Assembly (NCBI RefSeq): GCF_026212465.1
Contig: NC_080048.1
Location: 20,864,160 to 20,928,159, forward strand
DNA: 64,000 bases
Direction of reading: 5' to 3'
From: Amaranthus tricolor
Taxonomy: Eukaryota; Streptophyta; Magnoliopsida; Caryophyllales; Amaranthaceae
Of this stretch, positions 26,501 to 37,982 are shown piece after piece (positions within the stretch are counted from its first letter, which is position 1; the number at the start of each line of letters is the position of its first letter). Position numbers and translations under genes: made by a program. Below the pieces are notes generated by a model that saw only the letters and a list, made by a program, of their open reading frames with translations, had not been told where the DNA came from and ran no database searches.

Positions 26501-28834
26501 ATTTGGCAGCAAACTTGACCACAACTCTATTTGGTATATATTATTGTGTTTGAAGTGATTAGAATTGTAAATCATAGTCATGTGCTAGAAATTACGTGTT
26601 AAGTTGCGATTTTAAGGGTTTTTTTAGTGTTTTTGGCACTTTTGCGCAAAAAGTAGCTCATACATGGTTTGTTTGGCATGAAACTTGGCACACAACACTA
26701 TTTGAATTTATTATTGTGTTGAAGTTGTAATATTTGTAAATCATAGTCATATGCCAGAAATTACGTGTTAAGTTGTGATTTTAAGTATTTTTTAGCGTTT
26801 TTGGCACTTTTGCGCATAAAGTAGCTCAAAATTGGTTTGTTTTGCACCAAACTTGACACACTACACTGTTTGGTATATAATATTGTGTTGATCTGGTTAG
26901 AATTGTAAATCATTGTCATATGCTAGAAATTACGTGTTAAGTTGCGATTTTAAGGATTTTTAAGCGTTTTTGACACTTTTCCGCATAAAGTACCTCAAAC
27001 TTGGTTTGTTTTGGACGAAACTTGGCACAAAACACTATTTGGAATTTATTATTGTGTTGAAGTTGTAAGAATTTTAAATCCTAGGCATATGCTAGAAATT
27101 ACGTGTGAAGTTTCGATTTTAAGGGTTTTTAAGCTTTTTTTGTACTTTTGCAAATAATGTAGCTCAAACATGGTTTCTTTTGCATGATGCATGACACACA
27201 ACTCTATTTGATGTAAATTATTGTGTTGAAGTGGTTAGAATTGTAAATCATAATCATATGCTAGAAATTACGTGTTAAGTTGCGATTTTAAGGGTTTTTT
27301 AAGCGTTTTTGGCACTTTTGCGCATAAAGTAGCTCAAACTTAGTTTATTTGGCACGAAACTTGACCACAACTCTATTTGGTATATATTATTGTGTTGAAG
27401 TGGTTAGATTTGTAAATCATAGTCATATGCTAGAAATTACGTGTTTTTTAGTGTTTTTGGCACTTTTGCGCAAAAAGTAGCTCATACATGGTTTGTTTGG
27501 CATGAAACTTGGCACACAACACTATTTGAATTTATTATTGTGTTGAAGTTGTAATAATTGTAAATCATAGTCATATGCTAGAAATTACGTGGTTAAGTTG
27601 TGATTTTAAGGATTTTTAGCGTTTTTGGCACTTTTGCGCATAAAGTAGCTCAAACTTGGTTTGTTTTGCACGAAACTTGACACACTACACTGTTTGATAT
27701 ATAATATTGTGTTGATGTGGTAGAATTGTAAATCATTGTCATATGCTAGAAATTACGTGTTAAGTAGCGATTTTAAGGGTTTTTAAGCGTTTTTGACACT
27801 TTTGCGCATAAAGTACCTCAAACTTGGTTTGTTTTGGACGAAACTTGGCACAAAACACTATTTGGAATTTATTATTGTGTTGAAGTTGTAAGAATTTTAA
27901 ATCCTAGGCATATGCTAGAAATTACATGTGAAGTTAGATTTTAAGGGTTTTTAAGCTTTTTTTGTACTTTTGCATGTAATGTTGCTCAAACATGGTTTCT
28001 TTGCTTGATGCATGACACACAACTCTATTTGATGTAAATTATTGTGTTGAAGTGGTTAGAATTGTAAATCATAATCATATGCTAGAAATTACGTGTTAAG
28101 TTGCGATTTTACGGGTTTTTAAGCGTTTTTGGCACTTTTGCGCATAAAGTAGCTCAAACTTAGTTTATTTGGCACACAACTTGACCACAACTCTATTTGG
28201 TATATATTATTGTGTTTGAAGTGGTTAGAATTTAAATCATAGTCATGTGCTAGAAATTACGTGTTAAGTTGCGATTTTAAGGGTTTTTTAGTGTTTTTGG
28301 CACTTTTGCGCAAAAAGTAGCTCATACATGGTTTGTTTGGCATGAAACTTGGCACACAACACTATTTGAATTTATTATTGTGTTGAAGTTGTAATATTTG
28401 TAAATCATAGTCATATGCTAGAAATTACGTGTTAAGTTGTGATTTTAAGGATTTTTTAGCGTTTTTGGCACTTTTGCGCATAAAGTAGCTCAAAATTGGT
28501 TTGTTTTGCACCAAACTTGACACACTACACTGTTTGGTATATAATATTGTGTTGATCTGGTTAGAATTGTAAATCATTGTCATATGCTAGAAATTACGTG
28601 TTAAGTTGCGATTTTAAGGGTTTTTAAGCGTTTTAGACACTTTTGCGCATAAAGTACCTCAAACTTGGTTTGTTTTGGACGAAACTTGGCACAAAACACT
28701 ATTTGGAATTTATTATTGTGTTGAAGTTGTAAGAATTTTAAATCCTAAGCATATGCTAGAAATTACGTGTGAAGTTACGATTTTAAGGGTTTTTAAGCTT
28801 TTTTTGTACTTTTGCATATAATGTAGCTCAAACA
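20575..28834 (-). repeat. Two alternating versions of the 5-mer HOR (~1.69 kb super-period)
   Basis: M1 markers are at 20575, 21421, 22263, 23109, 23959, 24805, 25652, 26154, 27171, 27993 and 28835. One version has gaagttagattttaagg in the M5 tail, tttacgggt after M1 and catgtgctag in M2. The other has gaagtttcgattttaagg, ttaaggg and gttagatttgtaaatc. They mostly alternate, giving a 10-monomer rhythm. Exceptions are two consecutive copies of the first version (23959 and 24805), a 3-mer at 25652-26153 with an M3/M5 hybrid, and a 6-mer at 26154-27170 with two M2 monomers in a row. Confidence 0.8.
27421..27460 (-). repeat. 20-bp deletion inside one satellite monomer
   Basis: Sibling copies read gaaattacgtg, then a 20-base segment starting ttaagttgcg, then ttttttagtg. 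Here gaaattacgtg joins ttttttagtg directly at about 27443-27444. The enclosing HOR is 822 bp instead of about 842, which agrees with the loss. Confidence 0.8.
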
Positions 28835-31800
28835 TGGTTTCTTTTGCATGATGCATGACACACAACTCTATTTGATGTAAATTATTGTGTTGAAGTGGTT
28901 AGAATTGTAAATCATAATCATATGCTAGAAATTACGTGTTAAGTTGCGATTTTAAGGGTTTTTAAGCGTTTTTGGCACTTTTGCGCATAAAGTAGCTCAA
29001 ACTTATTTTATTTGGCACGAAACTTGACCACAACTCTATTGGTATATATTATTGTGTTGAAGTGGTTAGATTCGTAAATCATAGTCATATGCTAGAAATT
29101 ACGTGTTAAGTTGCGATTTTAAGGGTTTTTAAGTGTTTTTGGCACTTTTGCGCAAAAAGTAGCTCATACATGGTTTGTTTGGCATGAAACTTGGCACACA
29201 ACACTATTTAAATTTATTTTTGTGTTGAAGTTGTAATAATTGTAAATCATAGTCATATGCTAGAAATTACGTGTTAAGTTGTGATTTTAAGGATTTTTTA
29301 GCGTTTTTGGCACTTTTGCGCATAAAGTAGCTCAAACTTGGTTTGTTTTGCACGAAACTTGACACACTACACTGTTTGGTATATAATATTGTGTTGATGT
29401 GGTTAGAATTGTAAATCATTGTCATATGCTAGAAATTACGTGTTAAGTTGCGATTTTAAGGGTTTTTAAGCGTTTTTTACACTTTTGCGCATAAAGTACC
29501 TCAAACTTGGTTTGTTTTGGACGAAACATGGCACAAAACACTATTTGGAATTTATTATTGTGTTGAAGTTGTAAGAATTTTAAATCCTAGGCATATGCTA
29601 GAAATTACGTGTGAAGTTAAGATTTTAAGGGTTTTTAAGCTTTTTTTGTACTTTTGCATATAATGTAGCTCAAACATGGTTTCTTTTGCATGATGCATGA
29701 CACACAACTCTATTTGATATAAATTATTATGTTGAAGTGGTTAGAATTGTAAATCATAATCATATGCTAGAAATTACGTGTTAAGTTGCGATTTTAAGGG
29801 TTTTTTAAGCGTTTTTGGCACTTTTGCGCATAAAGTAGCTCAAACTTAGTTTATTTGGCACGAAACTTGACCACAACTCTATTTGGTATATATAATTGTG
29901 TTGAAGTGGTTAGATTTGTAAATCATAGTCATATGCTAGAAATTACGTGTTAAGTTGCGATTTTAAGGGTTTTTTTAGTGTTTTTGGCACTTTTGCGCAA
30001 AAAGTAGCTCATACATGGTTTGTTTGGCATGAAACTTGGCACACAACACTATTTGAATTTATTATTGTGTTGAAGTTGTAATATTTGTAAATCATAGTCA
30101 TATGCTAGAAATTACGTGTTAAGTTGTGATTTTAAGGATTTTTTAGCGTTTTTGGCACTTTTGCGCATAAAGTAGCTCAAACTTGGTTTGTTTTGCACCA
30201 AACTTGACACACTACACTGTTTGGTATATAATATTGTGTTGATCTGGTTAGAATTGTAAATCATTGTCATATGCTAGAAATTACGTGTTAAGTTGCGATT
30301 TTAAGGGTTTTTAAGCGTTTTAGACACTTTTGCGCATAAAGTACCTCAAACTTGGTTTGTTTTGGACGAAACTTGGCACAAAACACTATTTGGAATTTAT
30401 TATTGTGTTGAAGTTGTAAGAATTTTAAATCCTAAGCATATGCTAGAAATTACGTGTGAAGTTACGATTTTAAGGGTTTTTAAGCTTTTTTTGTACTTTT
30501 GCATATAATGTAGCTCAAACATGGTTTCTTTTGCATGATGCATGATACACAACTCTATTTGATGTAAATTATTGTGTTGAAGTGGTTAGAATTGTAAATC
30601 ATAATCATATGCTAGAAATTACGTGTTAAGTTGCGATTTTAAGGGTTTTTAAGCGTTTTTGGCACTTTTGCGCATAAAGTAGCTCAAACTTAGTTTATTT
30701 GGCACGAAACTTGACCACAACTCTATTTGGTATATATTATTGTGTTGAAGTGGTTAGATTTGTAAATCATAGTCATATGCTAGAAATTACGTGTTAAGTT
30801 GCGATTTTAAGGGTTTTTAAGTGTTTTTGGCACTTTTGCGCAAAAAGTAGCTCATACATGGTTTGTTTGGCATGAAACTTGGCACACAACACTATTTGAA
30901 TTTATTATTGTGTTGAAGTTATAATAATTGTAAATCATAGTCATATGCTAGAAATTACGTGTTAAGTTGTGATTTTAAGGATTTTTTTAGCGTTTTTGGC
31001 ACTTTTGCGCATAAAGTAGCTCAAACTTGGTTTGTTTTGCACGAAACTTGACACACTACACTGTTTGGTATATAATATTGTGTTGATGTGGTTAGAATTG
31101 TAAATCATTGTCATATGCTAGAAATTACGTGTTAAGTTTGCGATTTTAAGGGTTTTTAAGCGTTTTTGACACTTTTGCGCATAAAGTACCTCAAACTTGG
31201 TTTGTTTTGGACGAAACTTGGCACAAAACACTATTTGGAATTTATTATTGTGTTGAAGTTGTAAGAATTTTAAATCCTAGGCATATGCTAGAAATTACGT
31301 GTGAAGTTAAGATTTTAAGGGTTTTTAAGCTTTTTTTTGTACTTTTCCATATAATGTAGCTCAAACATGGTTTCTTTTGCATGATGCATGACACACAACT
31401 CTATTTGATATAAATTATTGTGTTGAAGTGGTTAGAATTGTAATCATAATCATATGCTAGAAATTACGTGTTAAGTTGCGATTTTAAGGGTTTTTAAGCG
31501 TTTTTGGCACTTTTGCGCATAATGTAGCTCAAACTTAGTTTATTTGGCACGAAACTTGACCACAACTCTATTTGGTATATATTATTGTGGTTGAAGTGGT
31601 TAGATTTGTAAATCATAGTCATATGCTAGAAATTACGTGTTAAGTTGCGATTTTAAGGGTTTTTAAGTGTTTTTGGCACTTTTGCGCAAAAAGTAGCTCA
31701 TACATGGTTTGTTTGGCATGAAACTTGGCACACAACACTATTTGAATTTATTATTATGTTGAAGTTGTAATAATTGTAAATCATTGTCATATGCTAGAAA

Positions 31801-32465
31801 TTACGTGTTAAGTTGCGATTTTTAAGGGTTTTTAAGCGTTTTTGACACTTTTGCGCATAAAGTACCTCAAACTTGGTTTGTTTTGGACGAAACTTGGCAC
31901 AAAACACTATTTGGAATTTATTATTGTGTTGAAGTTGTAAGAATTTTAAATCCTAAGCATATGCTAGAAATTACGTGGTGAAGTTACGATTTTAAGGGTT
32001 TTTAAGCTTTTTTTGTACTTTTGCATATAATGTAGCTCAAACATGGTTTCTTTTGCATGATGCATGACACACAACTCTATTTGATATAAATTATTGTGTT
32101 GAAGTGGTTAGAATTGTAAATCATAATCATATGCTAGAAATTACGTGTTAAGTTGCGATTTTAAGGGTTTTTAAGCGTTTTTGGCACTTTTGCGCATAAA
32201 GTAGCTCAAACTTAGTTTATTTGGCACGAAACTTGACCACAACTCTATTTGGTATATATTATTGTGTTGAAGTGGTTAGATTTGTAAATCATAGTCATAT
32301 GCTAGAAATTACGTGTTAAGTTGCGATTTTAAGGGTTTTTAAGTGTTTTTGGCAATTTTGCGCAAAAGTAACTCATACATGGTTTGTTTGGCATGAAACT
32401 TGGCACACAACACTATTTGAATTTATTATTATGTTGAAGTTGTAATATTTGTAAATCATTGTCAT
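28835..32465 (-). repeat. Terminal 5-mer HOR copies of block 2
   Basis: M1 markers are at 28835, 29677, 30522, 31368 and 32044 (842, 845, 846 and 676 bp). A different alternation is seen here: M5 with cctaagcatatg and gttacg (near 28,745, 30,430 and 31,950) against M5 with cctaggcatatg and gttaag (near 29,605 and 31,300). The copy starting at 31368 is a 4-mer: its M3 monomer carries the M4 tail aatcattgtcatatg near 31,790 and then enters M5. The final partial copy runs M1, M2, M3 and also has the M4-like aatcattgtcat just before the gap. Confidence 0.78.
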
Positions 32466-32565
32466 NNNNNNNNNNNNNNNNNNNNNNNNNNNNNNNNNNN
32501 NNNNNNNNNNNNNNNNNNNNNNNNNNNNNNNNNNNNNNNNNNNNNNNNNNNNNNNNNNNNNNNNN
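32466..32565. other. Assembly gap, exactly 100 N
   Basis: There are 55 + 45 = 100 N. As with the first gap, the round size points to a placeholder for a scaffold join. Satellite orientation changes from - to + across it, and the HOR family changes at the same place. Confidence 0.98.
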
Positions 32566-34795
32566 AGCTACTTTATGTGCAAAAGTGCCAAAAACGCTTA
32601 AAAACCCTTAAAATCGCAACATAACACGTAATTTCTAGCATGACTATGATTTACTATTCCAACCACTTCAACACAATAATATATACAAAATAGAGTTGTG
32701 GTCAAGTGTCGTGCAAAATAATCTAAGTTTAAGATACTTTATGTGCAAAAGTGCCAAAAACGCTTAAAAACGCTTAAAATCGCAACTTAACACGTAATTT
32801 TTAGCATATAACTATAATTTACAATTCTTACCACTTCAACACAATAATAAATTCCAAATAGTGTTGTGTGCCAAGTTTCCTGCAAAACAAACCAAGTTTG
32901 AGAGCTACTTTTGCAAAAGTGCCAAAAACATAAAAACCCTTAAAATCGCAACTCAACACGTAATTTCTAGCATGTCTATGATTTACAATTCTAACAACTT
33001 AAACACAATAATATATACCAAATAGATTTGCGGTCAAGTTTCGTGCAAAACAAACTAAGTTTGAGCTACTTTATGTGCAAAAGTGCCAAAAACGCTTAAA
33101 AACCGTTAAAATCACAACTAACACGTAATTTCTAGCATATGACTATGATTTACAATTCTAACCACTTCAACTCAATAATATATACCAAATAGAGTTGTGT
33201 GTCAATTTTCGTGCAAAACAAACTAAGTTTGAGCTACTTTATGTGCAAAAGTGCCAAAAACGCTTAAAAACCCTTAAAATCGCAACTTAACACGTAATTT
33301 CTAGCATATGACTATGATTTAAAATTCTAACCACTTCAACTCAATAATATATACCAAATAGAGTTGTGTGTCAATTTTCGTGCAAAACAAACTAAGTTTG
33401 AGCTACTTTATGTGCAAAAGTGCCAAAAACGCTTAAAAACTTTTAAAATCGCAACTAAACACGTAATTTCTAGCATGACTATGATTTACTATTCCAACCA
33501 CTTCAACACAATAATATATAGTAAATAGAGTTGTGGTCAAGTGTCGTGCAAAATAAACTAAGTTTGAGCTACTTTATGCGCAAAAGTGCCAAAAACGCTT
33601 AAAAACCCTTAAAATCGCAACTTAACACGTAATTTTTAACATATGACTATGATTTACAATTCTTACAACTTCAACACAATAATAAATTCCAAATAGTGTT
33701 GTGTGCCAAGTTTCATGCAAAACAAACCAAGTTTGAGAGCTACTTTTTGCGCAAAAGTGCCAAAAACACATAAAAACCCTTAAAATCGCAACTGAACACG
33801 TAATTTCTAGCATGTCTATGATTTACAATTCTAACCACTTCAACACAATAATATATACGAAATAGAGTTGTGGTCAATTTTCGTGCAAAATAAACTAAGT
33901 TTGAGCTACTATATGTGCAAAAGTGCCAAAAACGCTTAAAAACCTTTAAAATCGCAACTTAACACGTAATTTCTAGCAATTGACTAAGATTTATAATTCT
34001 AACCACTTCAAGTCAATAATATATATCAAATAGAGTTGTGTGTCAAGTTTTATGCAAAACGAACTAAGTTTGAGCTACTTTATGTGCAAAAGTGCCAAAA
34101 ACGCTTAAAAACCCTTAAAATCGCAACTTAACACGCAATTTCTAGCATGACTATGATTTACTATTCCAACCACTTCAACACATTAATATATACTAGATAG
34201 AGTTGTGGTCAAGTGTCGTGCAAAATTAACTAAGTTTGAGCTACTTTATGTGCAACAGTGCCAAAAACGCTTAAAAACCCTTAAAATAGAAACTTAACAC
34301 GTAATTTCTAGCATGTCTATGATTTACAATTCTAACCACTTTAACACAATAATATATACCAAATAGAGTTGTGTGTCCAGTTTCGTGCAAAACAAACCAA
34401 GTTTTAGCTACTTTATGCGCAAAAGAACCAAAAACGCTTAAAAACCTTTAAAATCGCAACTTAACACGTAATTTCTAGCAATTGACTAAGATTTATAATT
34501 CTAACCACTTCAAGTCAATAATATATATCAAATAGAGTTGTGTGTCAAGTTTTTTGCAAAACGAACTAAGTTTGAGCTACTTTATGTGCAAAAGTGCCAA
34601 AAACGCTTAAAAACCCTTAAAATCGCAACTTAACACGCAATTTCTAGCATGACTATGATTTACTATTCCAACCACTTCAACACAATAATATATACTAGAT
34701 AGATTTGTGGTCAAGTGTCGTGCAAAATTAACTAAGTTTGAGCTACTTTATGTGCAACAGTGCCAAAAACGCTTAAAAACCCTTAAAATCGCAAC
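32566..34795 (+). repeat. Left partial copy of block 3 HOR
   Basis: The order runs from the end of the monomer before T4, then T4 (aaaataatctaagtttaag), T5 (agcatataactataa), T6, T7, a T10-like monomer, T11, T13, T14, T15, T16, T17, T18 and T19, up to the T1 start at 34796. The T4 markers near 32711 and 35402 are about 2691 bp apart, 16 monomers, so T8, T9 and T12 of the fuller version are absent here. The left end is set by the gap. Confidence 0.7.
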
Positions 34796-37700
34796 TTAAC
34801 ACGTAATTTCTAGTATATGACTATGATTTACAATTCTTACCACTTTAACACAATAATAAATTTGAAATAGTGTTGTGTGCCAAGTTTCCTTCAAAACAAA
34901 CCAAGTTTGAGAGCTACGTTTTGCGCAAAAGTCCCAAAAACACATAAAAACCCTTAAAATCGCAACTGAACACGTAATTTCTAGCATGTCTATGATTTAC
35001 AATTCTAACCACTTCAAAACAATAATATATACCAAAATACAGTTGTGGTCAAGTTTCGTGCAAAATAAACTAAGTTTGAGCTACTTGATGCGCAAAAGTG
35101 CCAAAAACGATTAAAAACCCTTTAAATCGCAACTTAACACGTAATATCTAGCATATGACCATGATTTACAATTCTAACCACTTCAAAACAATAATACATA
35201 CCAAATAGTGTTGTGTGTCAAGTTTTATGCAAAACGAACTAAGTTTGAGCTACTTCATGTGCAAAAGTGCCAAAAACGCTTAAAAATCCTTAAAATCGCA
35301 ACATAACACGTAATTTCTAGCATGACTATGATTTACTATTCCAACCACTTCAACACAATAATATATACAAAATAGAGTTGTGGTCAAGTGTCGTGCAAAA
35401 TAATCTAAGTTTAAGATACTTTATGTGCAAAAGTGCCAAAAACGCTTAAAAACGCTTAAAATCGCAACTTAACACGTAATTTTTAGCATATAACTATAAT
35501 TTACAATTCTTACCACTTCAACACAATAATAAATTCCAAATAGTGTTGTGTGCCAAGTTTCCTGCAAAACAAACCAAGTTTGAGAGCTACTTTTTGCAAA
35601 AGTGCCAAAAACACATAAAAACCCTTAAAATCGCAACTCAACACGTAATTTCTAGCATGTCTATGATTTACAATTCTAACAACTTAAACACAATAATATA
35701 TACCAAATAGATTTGCGGTCAAGTTTCGTGCAAAACAAACTAAGTTTGAGCTACTTTATGTGCAAAAGTGCCAAAAACGCTTAAAAACCGTTAAAATCGC
35801 AACTAACACGTAATTTCTAGCATATGACTATGATTTACAATTCTAACCACTTCAACTCAATAATATATACCAAATAGAGTTGTGTGTCAATTTTCGTGCA
35901 AAACAAACTAAGTTTGAGCTACTTTATGTGCAAAAGTGCCAAAAACGCTTAAAAACCCTTAAAATCGCAACTTAACACGTAATTTCTAGCATGACTATGA
36001 TTTACTATTGCAACCACTTCAACAAAATAATTTATACTAAATAGAGTTGTGGTCAAGTGTCGTGCAAAATAAACTAAGTTTGAGCTACTTTATGTGCAAA
36101 AGTGCCAAAAAAGATTAAAAACTCTTAAAATCGCAACTTAACACGTAATTTCGAGCATATGACTATGATTTACAATTCTAACCACTTCAACACAATAATA
36201 TATACCAAATAGAGTTGTGTGTCCAGTTTCGTGCAAAACAAACCAAGTTTGAACTACGTTATGCGCAAAAGTGCCAAAAACACTTAAAAACCCTTAAAAT
36301 CGCAACTTAACACGTAATTTCTAGCATATGACTATGATTTAAAATTCTAACCACTTCAACTCAATAATATATACCAAATAGAGTTGTGTGTCAATTTTCG
36401 TGCAAAACAAACTAAGTTTGAGCTACTTGATGTGCAAAAGTGCCAAAAACGCTTAAAAACTTTTAAAATCGCAACTAAACACGTAATTTCTAGCATGACT
36501 ATGATTTACTATTCCAACCACTTCAACACAATAATATATACTAAATAGAGTTGTGGTCAAGTGTCGTGCAAAATAAACTAAGTTTGAGCTACTTTTTGTG
36601 CAAAAGTGCCAAAAATGCTTAAAAACCCTTAAAATAGAAACTTAACACGTAATTTCTAGCATGTCTATGATTTACAATTCTAACCACTTCAACACAATAA
36701 TATATACCAAATAGAGTTGTGTGTCCAGTTTCGTGCAAAACAAACCAAGTTTTAGCTACTTTATGCGCAAAAGTGCCAAAAACGCTTAAAAACCCTTAAA
36801 ATCGCAACTTAACACGTAATTTTTAACATATGACTATGATTTACAATTCTTACCACTTCAACACAATAATAAATTCCAAATAGTGTTGTGTGCCAAGTTT
36901 CATGCAAAACAAACAAGTTTGAGAGCTACTTTTTGCGCAAAAGTGCCAAAAACACATAAAAACCCTTAAAATCGCAACTGAACACGTAATTTCTAGCATG
37001 TCTATGATTTACAATTCTAACCACTTCAACACAATAATATATACGAAATAGAGTTGTGGTCAATTTTCGTGCAAAATAAACTAAGTTTGAGCTACTATAT
37101 GTGCAAAAGTGCCAAAAACGCTTAAAAACCTTTAAAATAGCAACTTAACACGTAATTTCTAGCAATTGACTAAGATTTATAGTTCTAACCACTTCAAGTC
37201 AATAATATATATCAAATAGAGTTGTGTGTCAAGTTTTATGCAAAACGAACTAAGTTTGAGCTACTTTATGTGCAAAAGTGCCAAAAACGCTTAAAAACCC
37301 TTAAAATCGCAACTTAACACGCAATTTCTAGCATGACTATGATTTACTATTCCAACCACTTCAACACAATAATATATACTAGATAGAGTTGTGGTCAAGT
37401 GTCGTGCAAAATTAACTAAGTTTGAGCTACTTTATGTGCAACAGTGCCAAAATCGCTTAAAAACCCTTAAAATAGAAACTTAACACGTAATTTCTAGCAT
37501 GTCTATGATTTACAATTCTAACCACTTTAACACAATAATATATACCAAATAGAGTTGTGGGTCAAGTGTCGTGCAAAACAAACCAAGTTTTTAGCTATTT
37601 TATGCGCAAAAGTGCCAAAAACGCTTAAAAACCTTTAAAATCGCATCTTAACACGTAATTTCTAGCAATTGACTAAGATTTATAATTCTGACCACTTCAA

Positions 37701-37982
37701 GTCAATAATATATATCAAATAGAGTTGTGTGTCAAGTTTTATGCAAAACGAACTAAGTTTGAGCTACTTTATGTGCAAAAGTGCCAAAAACGCTTAAAAA
37801 CCCTTAAAATCGCAACTTAACACGCAATTTCTAGCATGACTATGATTTACTATTCCAACCACTTCAACACAATAATATATACTAGATAGAGTTGTGGTCA
37901 AGTGTCGTGCAAAATTAACTAAGTTTGAGCTACTTTATGTGCAACAGTGCCAAAAACGCTTAAAAACCCTTAAAATCGCAAC
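34796..37982 (+). repeat. 19-monomer HOR copy, 3187 bp
   Basis: Starts at T1 (ttctagtatatgactatg, aaatttgaaatagtg, gagagctacg) and contains T1 to T19 once each; 3187/19 is 167.7 bp per monomer. I take it as the basic order because the other forms in this block can be derived from it by duplication, deletion or hybrid formation between related monomers. Useful markers: T3 cgtaatatctag, T5 agcatataactataa, T8 tactattgcaacc, T13 taatttttaacatatg, T15 and T18 agcaattgactaag, T16 and T19 acgcaatttctag. Confidence 0.75.

Larger units (their letters stand above)
3862..32465 (-). repeat. Satellite block 2, ~169-bp tandem monomers, - orientation
   Basis: The same monomer family reads on the opposite strand: ctagaaattacgtgttaag, ttgcgattttaagggttttt, cacttttgcgcataaagtag and ttattgtgttgaagt recur about every 169 bp. 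Roughly 170 monomers fill 28.6 kb with no unrelated insertion. Order improves from left to right: mixed up to about 9.1 kb, then a 5-monomer HOR. Types used below, read left to right on the + strand: M1 (acatggtttcttttgcatga), M2 (cttagtttatttggcacgaa), M3 (tacatggtttgtttggcatg), M4 (cttgacacactacactgttt), M5 (cacaaaacactatttggaat). Confidence 0.97.

Noticed and set aside
3862..32465. True 28.6-kb inversion within the array
   Set aside because: Not accepted as a biological event because both borders are placeholder gaps; kept only as an assembly question.
33622..33813. Repeated 63-codon open frames on the - strand (also 34796, 37983, 41507, 43520, 45533, 46206, 48220, 49898, 51920, 59298, 60977, 62988, 63659)
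   Set aside because: They are the same piece of T1 or T13 monomers read on the opposite strand. The frame stays open through one monomer only because a stop happens to be missing there. No known domain, no gene context, and they start and end at fixed places in the satellite unit.
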